From assembly GCA_032718475.1 (NCBI GenBank), contig JAUCBJ010006492.1, positions 1 to 33,638 on the forward strand: a stretch of DNA of 33,638 bases, given 5' to 3'. The stretch is from Nemertoderma westbladi. Its lineage: Eukaryota > Xenacoelomorpha > Nemertodermatida > Nemertodermatidae. A model generated the notes under the pieces. That model saw nothing but the letters and a program-made list of their open reading frames with translations. It made no database searches and had not been told where the DNA came from. The position numbers were made by a program, and so were the translations under genes. Position 1 is the stretch's first letter. Each line of letters begins with the position of its first letter. This document shows, in pieces, positions 1-11,404 of the stretch.

Positions 1-3000
1 AATGGGAGGAACCCGACTTTATTACCCTAATGGGAGGAACCCGACTTTATTACCGTAGTGGGAGGAACCCGATTTTATTTCCATGTGGGACGAACCCGAC
101 TTTATTACCCTAGTGGGAGGAACCCGACTTTATTACCCTAGAGGGAGGAACCCGACTTTATTAACCTAGAGGGAGGAACCCGACTTTATTAACCTAGTGG
201 GAGGAACCCGACTTTATTACCCTAATGGGAGGAACCCGACTTTATTACCCTAGAGGGAGGAACCCGACTTTATTAACCTAGAGGGAGGAACCCGACTTTA
301 TTAACCTAGTGGGAGGAACCCGACTTTATTACCCTAGAGGGAGGAACCCGATTTTATTACCGTAGTGGGAGGAACCCGACTTTATTACCCTAGAGGGAGG
401 AACCCGACTTTATTAACCTAGAGGGAGGAACCCGACTTTATTAACCTAGTGGGAGGAACCCGACTTTATTACCCTAATGGGAGGAACCCGACTTTATTAC
501 CCTAGAGGGAGGAACCCGACTTTATTAACCTAGTGGGAGGAACCCGACTTTATTACCCTAATGGGAGGAACCCGACTTTATTACCCTAGAGGGAGGAACC
601 CGACTTTATTAACCTAGAGGGAGGAACCCGACTTTATTAACCTAGTGGGAGGAACCCGACTTTATTACCCTAGAGGGAGGAACCCGATTTTATTACCCTA
701 GTGGGAGGAACCCGACTTTATTACCCTAGAGGGAGGAACCCGACTTTATTAACCTAGAGGGAGGAACCCGACTTTATTAACCTAGTGGGAGGAACCCGAC
801 TTTATTACCCTAATGGGAGGAACCCGACTTTATTACCCTAGAGGGAGGAACCCGACTTTATTAACCTAGAGGGAGGAACCCGACTTTATTAACCTAGTGG
901 GAGGAACCCGACTTTATTACCGTAGTGGGAGGAACCCGACTTTATTACCCTAGTGGGAGGAACCCGACTTTATTACCCTAGAGGGAGGAACCCGACTTTA
1001 TTAACCTAGAGGGAGGAACCCGACTTTATTAACCTAGTGGGAGGAACCCGACTTTATTACCCTAGAGGGAGGAACCCGACTTTATTACCGTAGTGGGAGG
1101 AACCCGATTTTATTTCCATGTGGGACGAACCCGACTTTATTACCCTAATGGGAGGAACCCGACTTTATTACCCTAGTGGGAGGAACTCGAGTTTATTACC
1201 CTAGTGGGAGGAACCCGACTTTATTACCCTAGAGGGAGGAACCCGACTTTATTACCGTAGTGGGAGGAACCCGATTTTATTTCCATGTGGGACGAACCCG
1301 ACTTTATTACCCTAATGGGAGGAACCCGACTTTATTAACCTAATGGGAGGAACCCGATTTTATTACCCTAGTGGGAGGAACCCGACTTTATTACCCTAGA
1401 GGGAGGAACCCGACTTTATTACCGTAGTGGGAGGAACCCGATTTTATTTCCATGTGGGACGAACCCGACTTTATTACCCTAATGGGAGGAACCCGACTTT
1501 ATTACCCTAGTGGGAGGAACTCGAGTTTATTACCCTAGTGAGAGGAATCCGAATTTATTACCCTACTGGAGGAACCCGACTTTATTACCCTAGTGGGTGG
1601 CACCCGACTTTATTACCCTAGTGGGAGGAACCCGACTTTATTACCCTAGTGGGAGGAACCCGACTTTATTACCCTAGTGGGAGGAACCCGACTTTATTAC
1701 CCTAGAGGGAGGAACCCGACTTTATTAACCTAGAGGGAGGAACCCGACTTTATTAACCTAGTGGGAGGAACCCGACTTTATTACCCTAGTAGGAGGAACC
1801 CGACTTTATTACCCTAGTGGGAGGAACCCGACTTTATTACCCTAGAGGGAGGAACCCGACTTTATTAACCTAGAGGGAGGAACCCGACTTTATTAACCTA
1901 GTGGGAGGAACCCGACTTTATTACCCTAGTAGGAGGAACCCGACTTTATTACCCTAGTGGGAGGAACCCGACTTTATTACCCTAGTGGGAGGAACCCGAC
2001 TTTATTACCCTAGTGGGAGGAACCCGACTTTATTACCCTAGAGGGAGGAACCCGACTTTATTAACCTAGAGGGAGGAACCCGACTTTATTACCCTAATGG
2101 GAGGAACCCGACTTTATTACCCTAGTGGGAGGAACCCGACTTTATTAACCTAGAGGGAGGAACCCGATTTTATTTCCCTAGTGGGAGGAACCCGACTTTA
2201 TTACCCTAGTGGGAGGAACCCGACTTTATTACCGTAGTGGGAGGAACCCGATTTTATTTCCATGTGGGACGAACCCGACTTTATTACCCTAGTGGGAGGA
2301 ACCCGACTTTATTACCCTAGAGGGAGGAACCCGACTTTATTAACCTAGAGGGAGGAACCCGACTTTATTAACCTAGTGGGAGGAACCCGACTTTATTACC
2401 CTAGTGGGAGGAACCCGATTTTATTTCCCTAGTGGGAGGAACCCGACTTTATTACCCTAGTGGGAGGAACCCGACTTTATTACCGTAGTGGGAGGAACCC
2501 GACTTTATTACCCTAGTGGGAGGAACCCGACTTTATTACCCTAGTGGGAGGAACCCAACTTTATTACCCTAGTGGGAGGAACCCGATTTTATTAACCTAG
2601 AGGGAGGAACCCGACTTTATTAACCTAGTGGGAGGAACCCGACTTTATTACCCTAGTGGGAGGAACCCGACTTTATTAACCTAGTGGGAGGAACCCGACT
2701 TTATTAACCTAGAGGGAGGAACCCGACTTTATTAACCTAGTGGGAGGAACCCGACTTTATTACCCTAGTGGGAGGAACCCGACTTTATTAACCTAGTGGG
2801 AGGAACCCGACTTTATTAACCTAGAGGGAGGAACCCGACTTTATTAACCTAGTGGGAGGAACCCGACTTTATTACCATAGTGGGAGGAACCCGATTTTAT
2901 TTCCATGTGGGACGAACCCGACTTTATTACCGTAGTGGGAGGAACCCGACTTTATTACCCTAGTGGGAGGAACCCGACTTTATTACCGTAGTGGGAGGAA

Positions 3001-6000
3001 CCCGACTTTATTACCCTAGTGGGAGGAACCCGACTTTATTACCGTAGTGGGAGGAACCCGATTTTATTTCCATGTGGGACGAACCCGACTTTATTACCCT
3101 AGTGGGAGGAACCCGACTTTATTACCCTAGAGGGAGGAACCCGACTTTATTAACCTAGAGGGAGGAACCCGACTTTATTAACCTAGAGGGAGGAACCCGA
3201 CTTTATTAACCTAGTGGGAGGAACCCGACTTTATTACCCTAGTGGGAGGAACCCGACTTTATTAACCTAGTGGGAGGAACCCGACTTTATTAACCTAGAG
3301 GGAGGAACCCGACTTTATTAACCTAGTGGGAGGAACCCGACTTTATTACCCTAGTGGGAGGAACCCGACTTTATTAACCTAGTGGGAGGAACCCGACTTT
3401 ATTACCCTAGTGGGAGGAACCCGACTTTATTAACCTAGTGGGAGGAACCCGACTTTATTACCCTAGTGGGAGGAACCCGACTTTATTACCCTAGTGGGAG
3501 GAACCCGACTTTATTAACCTAGTGGGAGGAACCCGACTTTATTACCCTAGTGGGAGGAACCCTACTTTATTACCCTAGTGGGAGGAACCCTACTTTATTA
3601 CCCTAGTGGGAGGAACCCGACTTTATTACCCTAGTGGGAGGAACCCGATTTTATTTCCCTAGTGGGAGGAACCCGACTTTATTACCCTAGTGGGAGGAAC
3701 CCGACTTTATTACCGTAGTGGGAGGAACCCGACTTTATTACCCTAGTGGGAGGAACCCGACTTTATTACCGTAGTGGGAGGAACCCGATTTTATTTCCAT
3801 GTGGGACGAACCCGACTTTATTACCGTAGTGGGAGGAACCCGACTTTATTACCCTAGTGGGAGGAACCCGACTTTATTACCGTAGTGGGAGGAACCCGAT
3901 TTTATTTCCATGTGGGACGAACCCGACTTTATTACCCTAATGGGAGGAACCCGACTTTATTACCCTAGAGGGAGGAACCCGACTTTATTAACCTAGAGGG
4001 AGGAACCCGACTTTATTAACCTAGTGGGAGGAACCCGACTTTATTACCCTAGTGGGAGGAACCCGATTTTATTTCCATGTGGGACGAACCCGACTTTATT
4101 ACCCTAGTGGGAGGAACCCGACTTTATTAACCTAGAGGGAGGAACCCGACTTTATTACCCTAGTGGGAGGAACCCGACTTTATTACCGTAGTGGGAGGAA
4201 CCCGATTTTATTTCCATGTGGGACGAACCCGACTTTATTACCCTAGTGGGAGGAACCCGACTTTATTACCCTAGAGGGAGGAACCCGACTTTATTAACCT
4301 AGAGGGAGGAACCCGACTTTATTACCCTAGTGGGAGGAACCCGACTTTATTAACCTAGAGGGAGGAACCCGACTTTATTACCCTAGTGGGAGGAACCCGA
4401 TTTTATTTCCCTAGTGGGAGGAACCCGACTTTATTACCCTAATGGGAGGAACCCGACTTTATTACCCTAGTGGGAGGAACCCGACTTTATTACCGTAGTG
4501 GGAGGAACCCGACTTTATTACCGTAGTGGGAGGAACCCGATTTTATTTCCATGTGGGACGAACCCGACTTTATTACCCTAGTGGGAGGAACCCGACTTTA
4601 TTACCCTAGAGGGAGGAACCCGACTTTATTAACCTAGAGGGAGGAACCCGACTTTATTAACCTAGTGGGAGGAACCCGACTTTATTACCCTAATGGGAGG
4701 AACCCGACTTTATTACCCTAGTGGGAGGAACCCGACTTTATTACCGTAGTGGGAGGAACCCGATTTTATTTCCATGTGGGACGAACCCGACTTTATTACC
4801 CTAGTGGGAGGAACCCGACTTTATTACCCTAGAGGGAGGAACCCGACTTTATTAACCTAGAGGGAGGAACCCGACTTTATTAACCTAGTGGGAGGAACCC
4901 GACTTTATTAACCTAGTGGGAGGAACCCGACTTTATTACCCTACTGGAGGAACCCGACTTTATTACCCTAGTGGGAGGAACCCGACTTTATTACCCTAGT
5001 GGGAGGAACCCGAATTTATTACCCTAGAGGGAGGAACCCGACTTTATTAACCTAGAGGGAGGAACCCGACTTTATTAACCTAGTGGGAGGAACCCGACTT
5101 TATTAACCTAGAGGGAGGAACCCGACTTTATTAACCTAGTGGGAGGAACCCGACTTTATTACCCTAATGGGAGGAACCCGACTTTATTACCCTAATGGGA
5201 GGAACCCGACTTTATTACCGTAGTGGGAGGAACCCGATTTTATTTCCATGTGGGACGAACCCGACTTTATTACCCTAGAGGGAGGAACCCGAGTTTATTA
5301 CCCTAGTGGGAGGAACCCGACTTTATTACCCTAGTGGGAGGAACCCGACTTTATTACCCTAGAGGGAGGAACCCGACTTTATTACCCTAATGGGAGGAAC
5401 CCGACTTTATTACCGTAGTGGGAGGAACCCGATTTTATTTCCATGTGGGACGAACCCGACTTTATTACCCTAGAGGGAGGAACCCGACTTTATTAACCTA
5501 GTGGGAGGAACCCGACTTTATTAACCTAGTGGGAGGAACCCGACTTTATTACCCTACTGGAGGAACCCGACTTTATTACCCTAGTGGGAGGAACCCGACT
5601 TTATTACCCTAGTGGGAGGAACCCGAATTTATTACCCTAGAGGGAGGAACCCGACTTTATTAACCTAGAGGGAGGAACCCGACTTTATTAACCTAGTGGG
5701 AGGAACCCGACTTTATTACCCTAATGGGAGGAACCCGACTTTATTACCGTAGTGGGAGGAACCCGATTTTATTTCCATGTGGGACGAACCCGACTTTATT
5801 ACCCTAGTGGGAGGAACCCGAATTTATTACCCTAGAGGGAGGAACCCGACTTTATTAACCTAGAGGGAGGAACCCGACTTTATTAACCTAGTGGGAGGAA
5901 CCCGACTTTATTACCCTAATGGGAGGAACCCGACTTTATTACCGTAGTGGGAGGAACCCGATTTTATTTCCATGTGGGACGAACCCGACTTTATTACCCT

Positions 6001-7982
6001 AGTGGGAGGAACCCGACTTTATTACCCTAGAGGGAGGAACCCGACTTTATTAACCTAGTGGGAGGAACCCGACTTTATTACCCTAATGGGAGGAACCCGA
6101 CTTTATTACCCTAATGGGAGGAACCCGACTTTATTACCCTACTGGAGGAACCCGACTTTATTACCCTAGTGGGAGGAACCCGACTTTATTACCCTAGTGG
6201 GAGGAACCCGAATTTATTACCCTAGAGGGAGGAACCCGACTTTATTAACCTAGAGGGAGGAACCCGACTTTATTAACCTAGTGGGAGGAACCCGACTTTA
6301 TTACCCTAATGGGAGGAACCCGACTTTATTACCGTAGTGGGAGGAACCCGATTTTATTTCCATGTGGGACGAACCCGACTTTATTACCCTAGAGGGAGGA
6401 ACCCGACTTTATTAACCTAGAGGGAGGAACCCGACTTTATTAACCTAGTGGGAGGAACCCGACTTTATTAACCTAGTGGGAGGAACCCGACTTTATTACC
6501 CTACTGGAGGAACCCGACTTTATTACCCTAGTGGGAGGAACCCGACTTTATTACCCTAGTGGGAGGAACCCGAATTTATTACCCTAGAGGGAGGAACCCG
6601 ACTTTATTAACCTAGAGGGAGGAACCCGACTTTATTAACCTAGTGGGAGGAACCCGACTTTATTACCCTAATGGGAGGAACCCGACTTTATTACCGTAGT
6701 GGGAGGAACCCGATTTTATTTCCATGTGGGACGAACCCGACTTTATTACCCTAGTGGGAGGAACCCGACTTTATTACCCTAGAGGGAGGAACCCGACTTT
6801 ATTAACCTAGAGGGAGGAACCCGACTTTATTACCGTAGTGGGAGGAACCCGATTTTATTACCCTAATGGGAGGAACCCGACTTTATTACCCTAGTGGGAG
6901 GAACTCGAGTTTATTACCCTAGTGAGAGGAATCCGAATTTATTACCCTACTGGAGGAACCCGACTTTATTACCCTAGTGGGTGGCACCCGACTTTATTAC
7001 CCTAGTGGGAGGAACCCGACTTTATTACCCTAGTGGGAGGAACCCGACTTTATTACCCTAGTGGGAGGAACCCGACTTTATTACCCTAGTGGGAGGAACC
7101 CGACTTTATTACCCTAGTGGGAGGAACCCGAATTTATTACCCTACTGGAGGAACCCGACTTTATTACCCTAGTGGGAGGAACCCGAATTTATTACCCTAC
7201 TGGAGGAACCCGACTTTATTACCCTAGTGGGAGGAACCCGACTTTATTACCCTAGTGGGGGGAACCCGATTTTATTTACCTAGTGGGAGGAACTCAACTT
7301 TATTACCCTAGTGGGAGGAACCCGACTTTATTGCCCTCGACTTTATTACCCTAGTGGGAAGAACCCGATTTTATTTACCTAGCGGGAGGAACCCGACTTT
7401 ATTACCCTAGTGGGAGGAACCCGACTTTATTACCCTAGTGGGAGGAACCCGACTTTATTACCCTAGTGGGTGGCACCCGACTTTATTACCCTAGTGGGAG
7501 GAACCCGACTTTATTACCCTAGTGGGAGGAACCCGACTTTATTACCCTAGTGGGTGGCACCCGACTTTATTACCCTAGTGGGAGGAGCCCGACTTTATTA
7601 CCCTAGTGGGAGGAACCCGACTTTATTACCCTAGTGGGAGGAACCCGACTTTATTACCCTAGTGGGTGGCACCCGACTTTATTACCCTAGTGGGTGGCAC
7701 CCGACTTTATTACCCTAGTGGGCGGCACCCGACTTTATTACCCTAGTGGGAGGAACCCGACTTTATTACCCTAGTGGGAGGAACCCGACTTTATTACCCT
7801 AATGGGAGGAACCCGACTTTATTACCGTAGTGGGAGGAACCCGATTTTATTAACCTAGAGGGAGGAACCCGACTTTATTACCCTAGTGGGAGAAACCCGA
7901 CTTTATTACCCTAGTGGGAGGAACCCGATTTTATTTACCTAGTGGGAGGAACTCGACTTTATTACCCTAGTGGGTGGCACCC
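1..7982. repeat. 28-bp minisatellite array, about 285 units
   Basis: A head-to-tail array with a 28-bp period (the first two units start at 1 and 29). The core is gggaggaacccgactttatt followed by a variable junction: accctaatg, accctagtg, accctagag, aacctagag, aacctagtg or accgtagtg. A 27-bp form ending tttccatg precedes a unit reading gtgggacgaacccg; I count about 19 such composites. Blocks of several variants recur, so there is higher-order structure, for example near 4940, 5570, 6130 and 6500. Units with gggtggcaccc cluster at the right end. The array starts outside the window. Its right edge overlaps the 3' end of the minus-strand dehydrogenase gene. On the minus strand nearly every unit contains AATAAA. 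No protein is proposed for it. Confidence 0.98.
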
Positions 7983-8558
7983 CTTCCCTTTCTGCCACCT
8001 CGTACATGTACTGGATCTGCGCAGGCGGGTACGGAATGCCACCGACTCGCTCCACCAGTCCCCCGTGCTGCCGCGCCTTATCGCCGGGTACGAGAACGGC
8101 GCCCGGCTGCCCGGGCCCCGGCTCGGACGCCCGGAGCTGCCCCAACAACTCGGACACGCGACCCTCGAACCCGGGGGCGAATGCACCCGGATCAACCGCG
8201 ATGAAACACTGCCCGAGATTCGCCTCCGAGGTTTTATCCACCCAATTTCGAATCGCAGGGCCGTACGCCGCCCCCGACATGACGCCACATAAGATCTCCA
8301 CGACCAACCCCAAGCCGTACCCTTTGTACCCCCCGGTGGCTTCAGTTCCCCCCAGGGGGGACAGCCCCCCATGGTGCATCGCCGCTCCCGGATTAGCGGT
8401 GGACGCTCCCGCACCGTCGACACCCCATCCGTGCGGTATAGTTTCGCCCTTTCTCTCGGCTAGCTCCAGTTTACCCAAAGCGACGCTCGTTGTTGCCATG
8501 TCCAGCACGAATCCGTCGTTTCCGATTCCCGGTGCCGCAACAGTCAACGGATTCGTTC
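7939..8558 (-). CDS. Ldh_2-family malate/L-lactate-type dehydrogenase, exon 2 (3' terminal)
   Basis: This exon encodes residues 196-401 of the dehydrogenase begun at 9668. The acceptor is TTTCAG, ending at 8559. The split Gly codon joins to give the family motif LGTNPL (about 195-200). Further family signatures are DMATTSVALGK (215-225) and GGYKGYGLGL (271-280), both typical of the NAD(P)-binding Ldh_2 fold. The C-terminal part with GDKAR and VGGIPYPP matches the usual end of the family. From about Val389 the codons (VPPTRVIKSSSSH, then TAG at 7941-7939) lie in the 28-bp minisatellite and look repeat-derived. AATAAA occurs at 7963-7958, inside the coding region, and at 7935-7930, just past the stop. 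The exon is GC- and CpG-rich against AT-rich surroundings. The family call is firm; the substrate (malate, lactate, ureidoglycolate or a related 2-hydroxyacid) cannot be told from sequence. Confidence 0.93.
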
Positions 8559-9082
8559 CTGAAACATAATTCGGTATATAAAACAACATTTGTCTTCAGA
8601 TAACTTGAAGAAACTGGTCTATTATTTAATAATCTCACGCATAGACCAAAATAACTGCCTCCTTTACAATATACCGGCTGTGTCCTTAAACAGATTATAA
8701 CTAGTACTAAGTAGTTGCGCCCGCCGCATATCTGATCAACCTGTACGTTCTCACATATCGCCAACTCTACGAGCTCTTTATTTGCTGCCTGTCACCTTCC
8801 GCATTGAGTACAAGATCGCTTTCATGATATCGAAAGCCCTCAATGGTCTCGCTCATTCGTACATTTTAGAACTGCTGAACCCTTTCAACCAGACAAGAGA
8901 AAACAACAACTGTATACACTATCGGTCCCACGAAATAACTTAGTGTCAATCGGTTCTCGCTCATTCAAATCTCGCGTATTTAACAGCCCCCCACTCAGTT
9001 AAAAGACTTGCTCAAATTTGGACTCATTCAAATGACGCTGCAAAGTGAAATATAACAAACTACAGAAGTTACATTAACATAC
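8559..9082 (-). other. Intron of the Ldh_2 gene
   Basis: Minus-strand intron of 524 bp with donor GTATGT (9082-9077) and acceptor TTTCAG. It interrupts a Gly codon after its first base; removing it restores the conserved GTNPL motif, which strongly supports both borders. It contains an oppositely oriented LINE remnant. Confidence 0.9.
8770..9043 (+). pseudogene. Degenerate 3' end of a non-LTR retrotransposon reverse transcriptase
   Basis: Plus-strand translation gives LLPVTFRIEYKIAF and SKALNGLAHSYILELL. These match the C-terminal reverse-transcriptase tail of Jockey/CR1/L2-like LINEs (typical form LHWLPVKYRIDFKI followed by YKALNGLAP-YI). An in-frame stop follows at the codons for HEIT*, and the later part has decayed. 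The copy sits in the dehydrogenase intron, antisense to that gene. It has no intact ORF and is clearly inactive. The exact clade is uncertain. Confidence 0.75.
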
Positions 9083-9668
9083 CGAGTAGTCGCTCCTTCG
9101 CGCGGGTTGGAACCATAAAAGGGGAAGTGTTTGTAAAGGACATCCCCAATAGGCCTTCCCGCATAGCCATCATACTGTAATGACCAGCTATGCCGTAATG
9201 GTTGGAACCCTTGGCGCAGACCCATCCAACCCCGCAGTCCTTCGCCTTAGCAACCGCCAACCCCATACAGAAGCCGCCAACCACCGGCCCCAGCACATTA
9301 ACCCCATCTACCCAGGCTGTTGCCGCAGTCTCTTTTAGCACCACCGGTTCTCCAGATTTCGCGTTTGTCCCCGACTTGATATCGTCTATGTACATCGTCA
9401 GTCTGTTCAACCCGTGACTGTAATGACCTCTCATATCCGCGTCTATTAACACGTTTGCTAGCGCCGTAGCGTGTGCCGCCTTAGTTCCACAGCCGTCCAT
9501 GCATCTCTCGATAAATTCCTTAAGGTCTTCCACTGGTATGACATCCATTATTCTGGTATTTACTGCAGTGTTCGAATAATTCGTTTTATTTACTTTAAAA
9601 TATACTCTGTTATTCGCATGTGAATTATAAATTCCCCTGAAAATATTTAAAAGACGTTGGTTTAACAT
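9083..9668 (-). CDS. Ldh_2-family malate/L-lactate-type dehydrogenase, exon 1
   Basis: First exon of a 401-residue protein (402 codons with exon 2 and stop), predicted to oxidise a 2-hydroxyacid with NAD(P). Signatures are DMRGHYSHGLNRL (78-90, the family's conserved SHG segment), KGSNHYGIAGHY (153-164) and FTNTSPFMVPT (179-189). The start at 9668 is the first ATG after an in-frame TAG about 21 bases upstream. A second ATG at 9548 (Met41) begins the part that aligns with the family and would give 361 residues, the usual length. The first 40 residues lack Asp and Glu and contain Arg/Lys, Asn and hydrophobics, so they could be a mitochondrial targeting peptide; this is inference. A tatag acceptor-like site just upstream leaves open a further 5' exon. 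The exon ends CTACTCG before GTATGT. This family occurs in bacteria and many invertebrates. Confidence 0.93.
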
Positions 9669-10500
9669 TCTCTTTTTTAAGTGTGGCTATAAAAATTGAA
9701 TTTAAGTTAATCCTGAACCAATTTTTTTTTTGTATATAATACCGGTAGGGCCTATCCTAAATTGATTTGGCATGTTGCAACAGTTTATTTAAAAATACCG
9801 CTCATTTTGACATTTTTAAGTTTAGCCAATTGGCTTTAATATAGTTTTTTTAATCTTCTTTTTATATTTTAAACTTTTATTTTTCGGTTTTATTAATGGG
9901 ATAGTCATGATGTGTTAGCTGTTAGGAATTACAATATTCAGGCGTTTTGGGAAAGGGTGAACTACAGAATGTGACTCTTGAGACATTTGAATGGTTTTAC
10001 TCGGAATATGTTTAATTTCTGTAGTTTATTAGATGTTAACAGAGTATTTTTTGCATACCATTTTATAAATAGTTACTTTATTTTAAAAGAATAATATAAA
10101 ATAGAGAATTATGAACTGAATTTATTTTCTAGAGTATAAATAATTGAGTAATTCTGCTTCCTTTATGTAAAATATATAAATGCAATTTAATTTAGGCAAA
10201 ATAACCAGATGGTGGTGGTGGTGAATTTATAAATAATAATTAGATGCAGTTAGTCAATACATAGAGTAATGCTTGGCCTGGTCGAGTCAGATGGCTTAGA
10301 TTGGTTTACATTGGTATTTATTGTACTGAACAGATAATATTATCTCCCGAGTTTATAGTGTTAACTAAACGTGATTTATTATTTAGCAGACCCCTTCCTT
10401 CCTCACCCCACCCAATATGCTACTAAGCAATATTTACATCTAATAACGGCTTCTTATTCTTATGTTTAACGATAAAGTAAAAGTGCTCTGCCCTTTTCAG
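9669..10500. other. AT-rich intergenic or intronic DNA without recognised gene
   Basis: This separates the dehydrogenase 5' end from the first visible SCLT1 exon. I found no open frame with coiled-coil character, no clear TATA box for the minus gene and no repeat copy. If SCLT1 starts upstream of the window, this is part of an SCLT1 intron. Confidence 0.6.
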
Positions 10501-10672
10501 ATAGCAATTCAACGAAAAGAGCTGGAAGAGGCGAGAGGGAAAATCAATAGAAGCTTTACGGATCTGCGGAAACGGCAGGACGATTTGGTTGGGAGGTTTA
10601 GTGACGTCAGTAAAGAGACGCACGCGCCTGGTGATGACTTAGTGACGTCAGAGAGTAACGCAGACACCCTAG
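10501..10672 (+). CDS. SCLT1: SCLT1-like coiled-coil protein, exon (first visible)
   Basis: The acceptor is ccttttcag (ends 10500); the frame opens IAIQRKELEEARGKI and stays charged and heptad-like (LRKRQDDLV), then becomes an acidic linker (DDLVTSESNAD) before donor GTTGGT at 10673. It ends one base into a codon, matching the next exon at 12765. It corresponds to the region of vertebrate SCLT1 just before the conserved NL-EQL segment. SCLT1 is a centriolar distal-appendage protein needed for docking basal bodies and building cilia; it was first named as a linker of a sodium channel to clathrin. No start codon is present and at least about 100 N-terminal residues are missing. The 3' splice site is good and the donor moderate. 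The gene identity rests on all nine exons together. Confidence 0.66.
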
Positions 10673-10890
10673 GTTGGTCTCTCTAGTTAATCTACCATTA
10701 GCAAATTAAACTATCGGTACTATCGATGACAATATTGATTTATGTGTCGGTGGGGTACATGTAACTGAAACATGTGATATTGACTTTCGATTATTGTTTT
10801 TGGTTAGAATACCATGTCACAATAATCTGCTCTTTTCCCTTAGTCTGTAAGTATAACTCTCTTTTCCGATTGTAATACTTTTCTCTCACA

Positions 10891-10975
10891 GCTGCACGTT
10901 AACTTTCGTTTGTTGGTTTGGTTCTCCGATCGCTGCCTCTGTATCCTGCTCCTTTACAAACCTGATCCTTTCTGC
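10891..10975 (+). repeat. Dispersed element copy (GTTAAC...TTGGTT family)
   Basis: It shares gttaactttcgtttgttgg and cctgctcctttac with copies near 12530, 13230, 18643, 29350 and 30957. The short open frames over it on both strands are explained by the repeat. Confidence 0.55.
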
Positions 10976-11404
10976 TGCGAGATCCAAATGCTCCAGGAAA
11001 CTAGCGCCCCTGGTGACATAACGGAAGAACTTATCGGACACAATCAAACCGACAGCCAAGCCAAAACAATGCAAGGTATTACCGGTACCGAGCCTAACAA
11101 TATTTCGTGACGATATCTGGTTTTGGTTTCTATGATGATATTTAGTGATAAGTTGATTATTTTTCTTGATTTTGTAATTAAATTTAGTGAAAATCTCATT
11201 ATTTTTAATGATTCGAAAAATAATTGCCATATTATCCATATCTCTAGAACGTCTCGTCTCTCTAATATTTCTTGTTCCCTGAAATGGTTTTGCGGGCGAC
11301 GTTTTACTCCAAAGGAGACCGAACTGGAAGAGGGAACTTTTACGCAAATCCGACCAATACAATCGAATAGAGGGTAACAAGGTGCCCTGAATCGAGTGGC
11401 GGGG

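Noticed and set aside
1-7982. CRISPR array or telomere
   Set aside because: Units are contiguous with no unique spacers, the motif is not telomeric, and the context is eukaryotic.
7942-8569. Plus-strand frames of 76-199 codons opposite the dehydrogenase
   Set aside because: GC-rich antisense shadows of exon 2.
10892-11075. Possible extra SCLT1 exon (ends MLQETSAPGDITEEL, donor-like gtatta)
   Set aside because: Its phase does not fit the neighbours, whereas 10672 joins 12765 in phase, and much of it is a dispersed repeat.
10886-11380. 164-codon minus frame
   Set aside because: Its 3' half reads the dispersed repeat and the rest is AT-rich; no family features.
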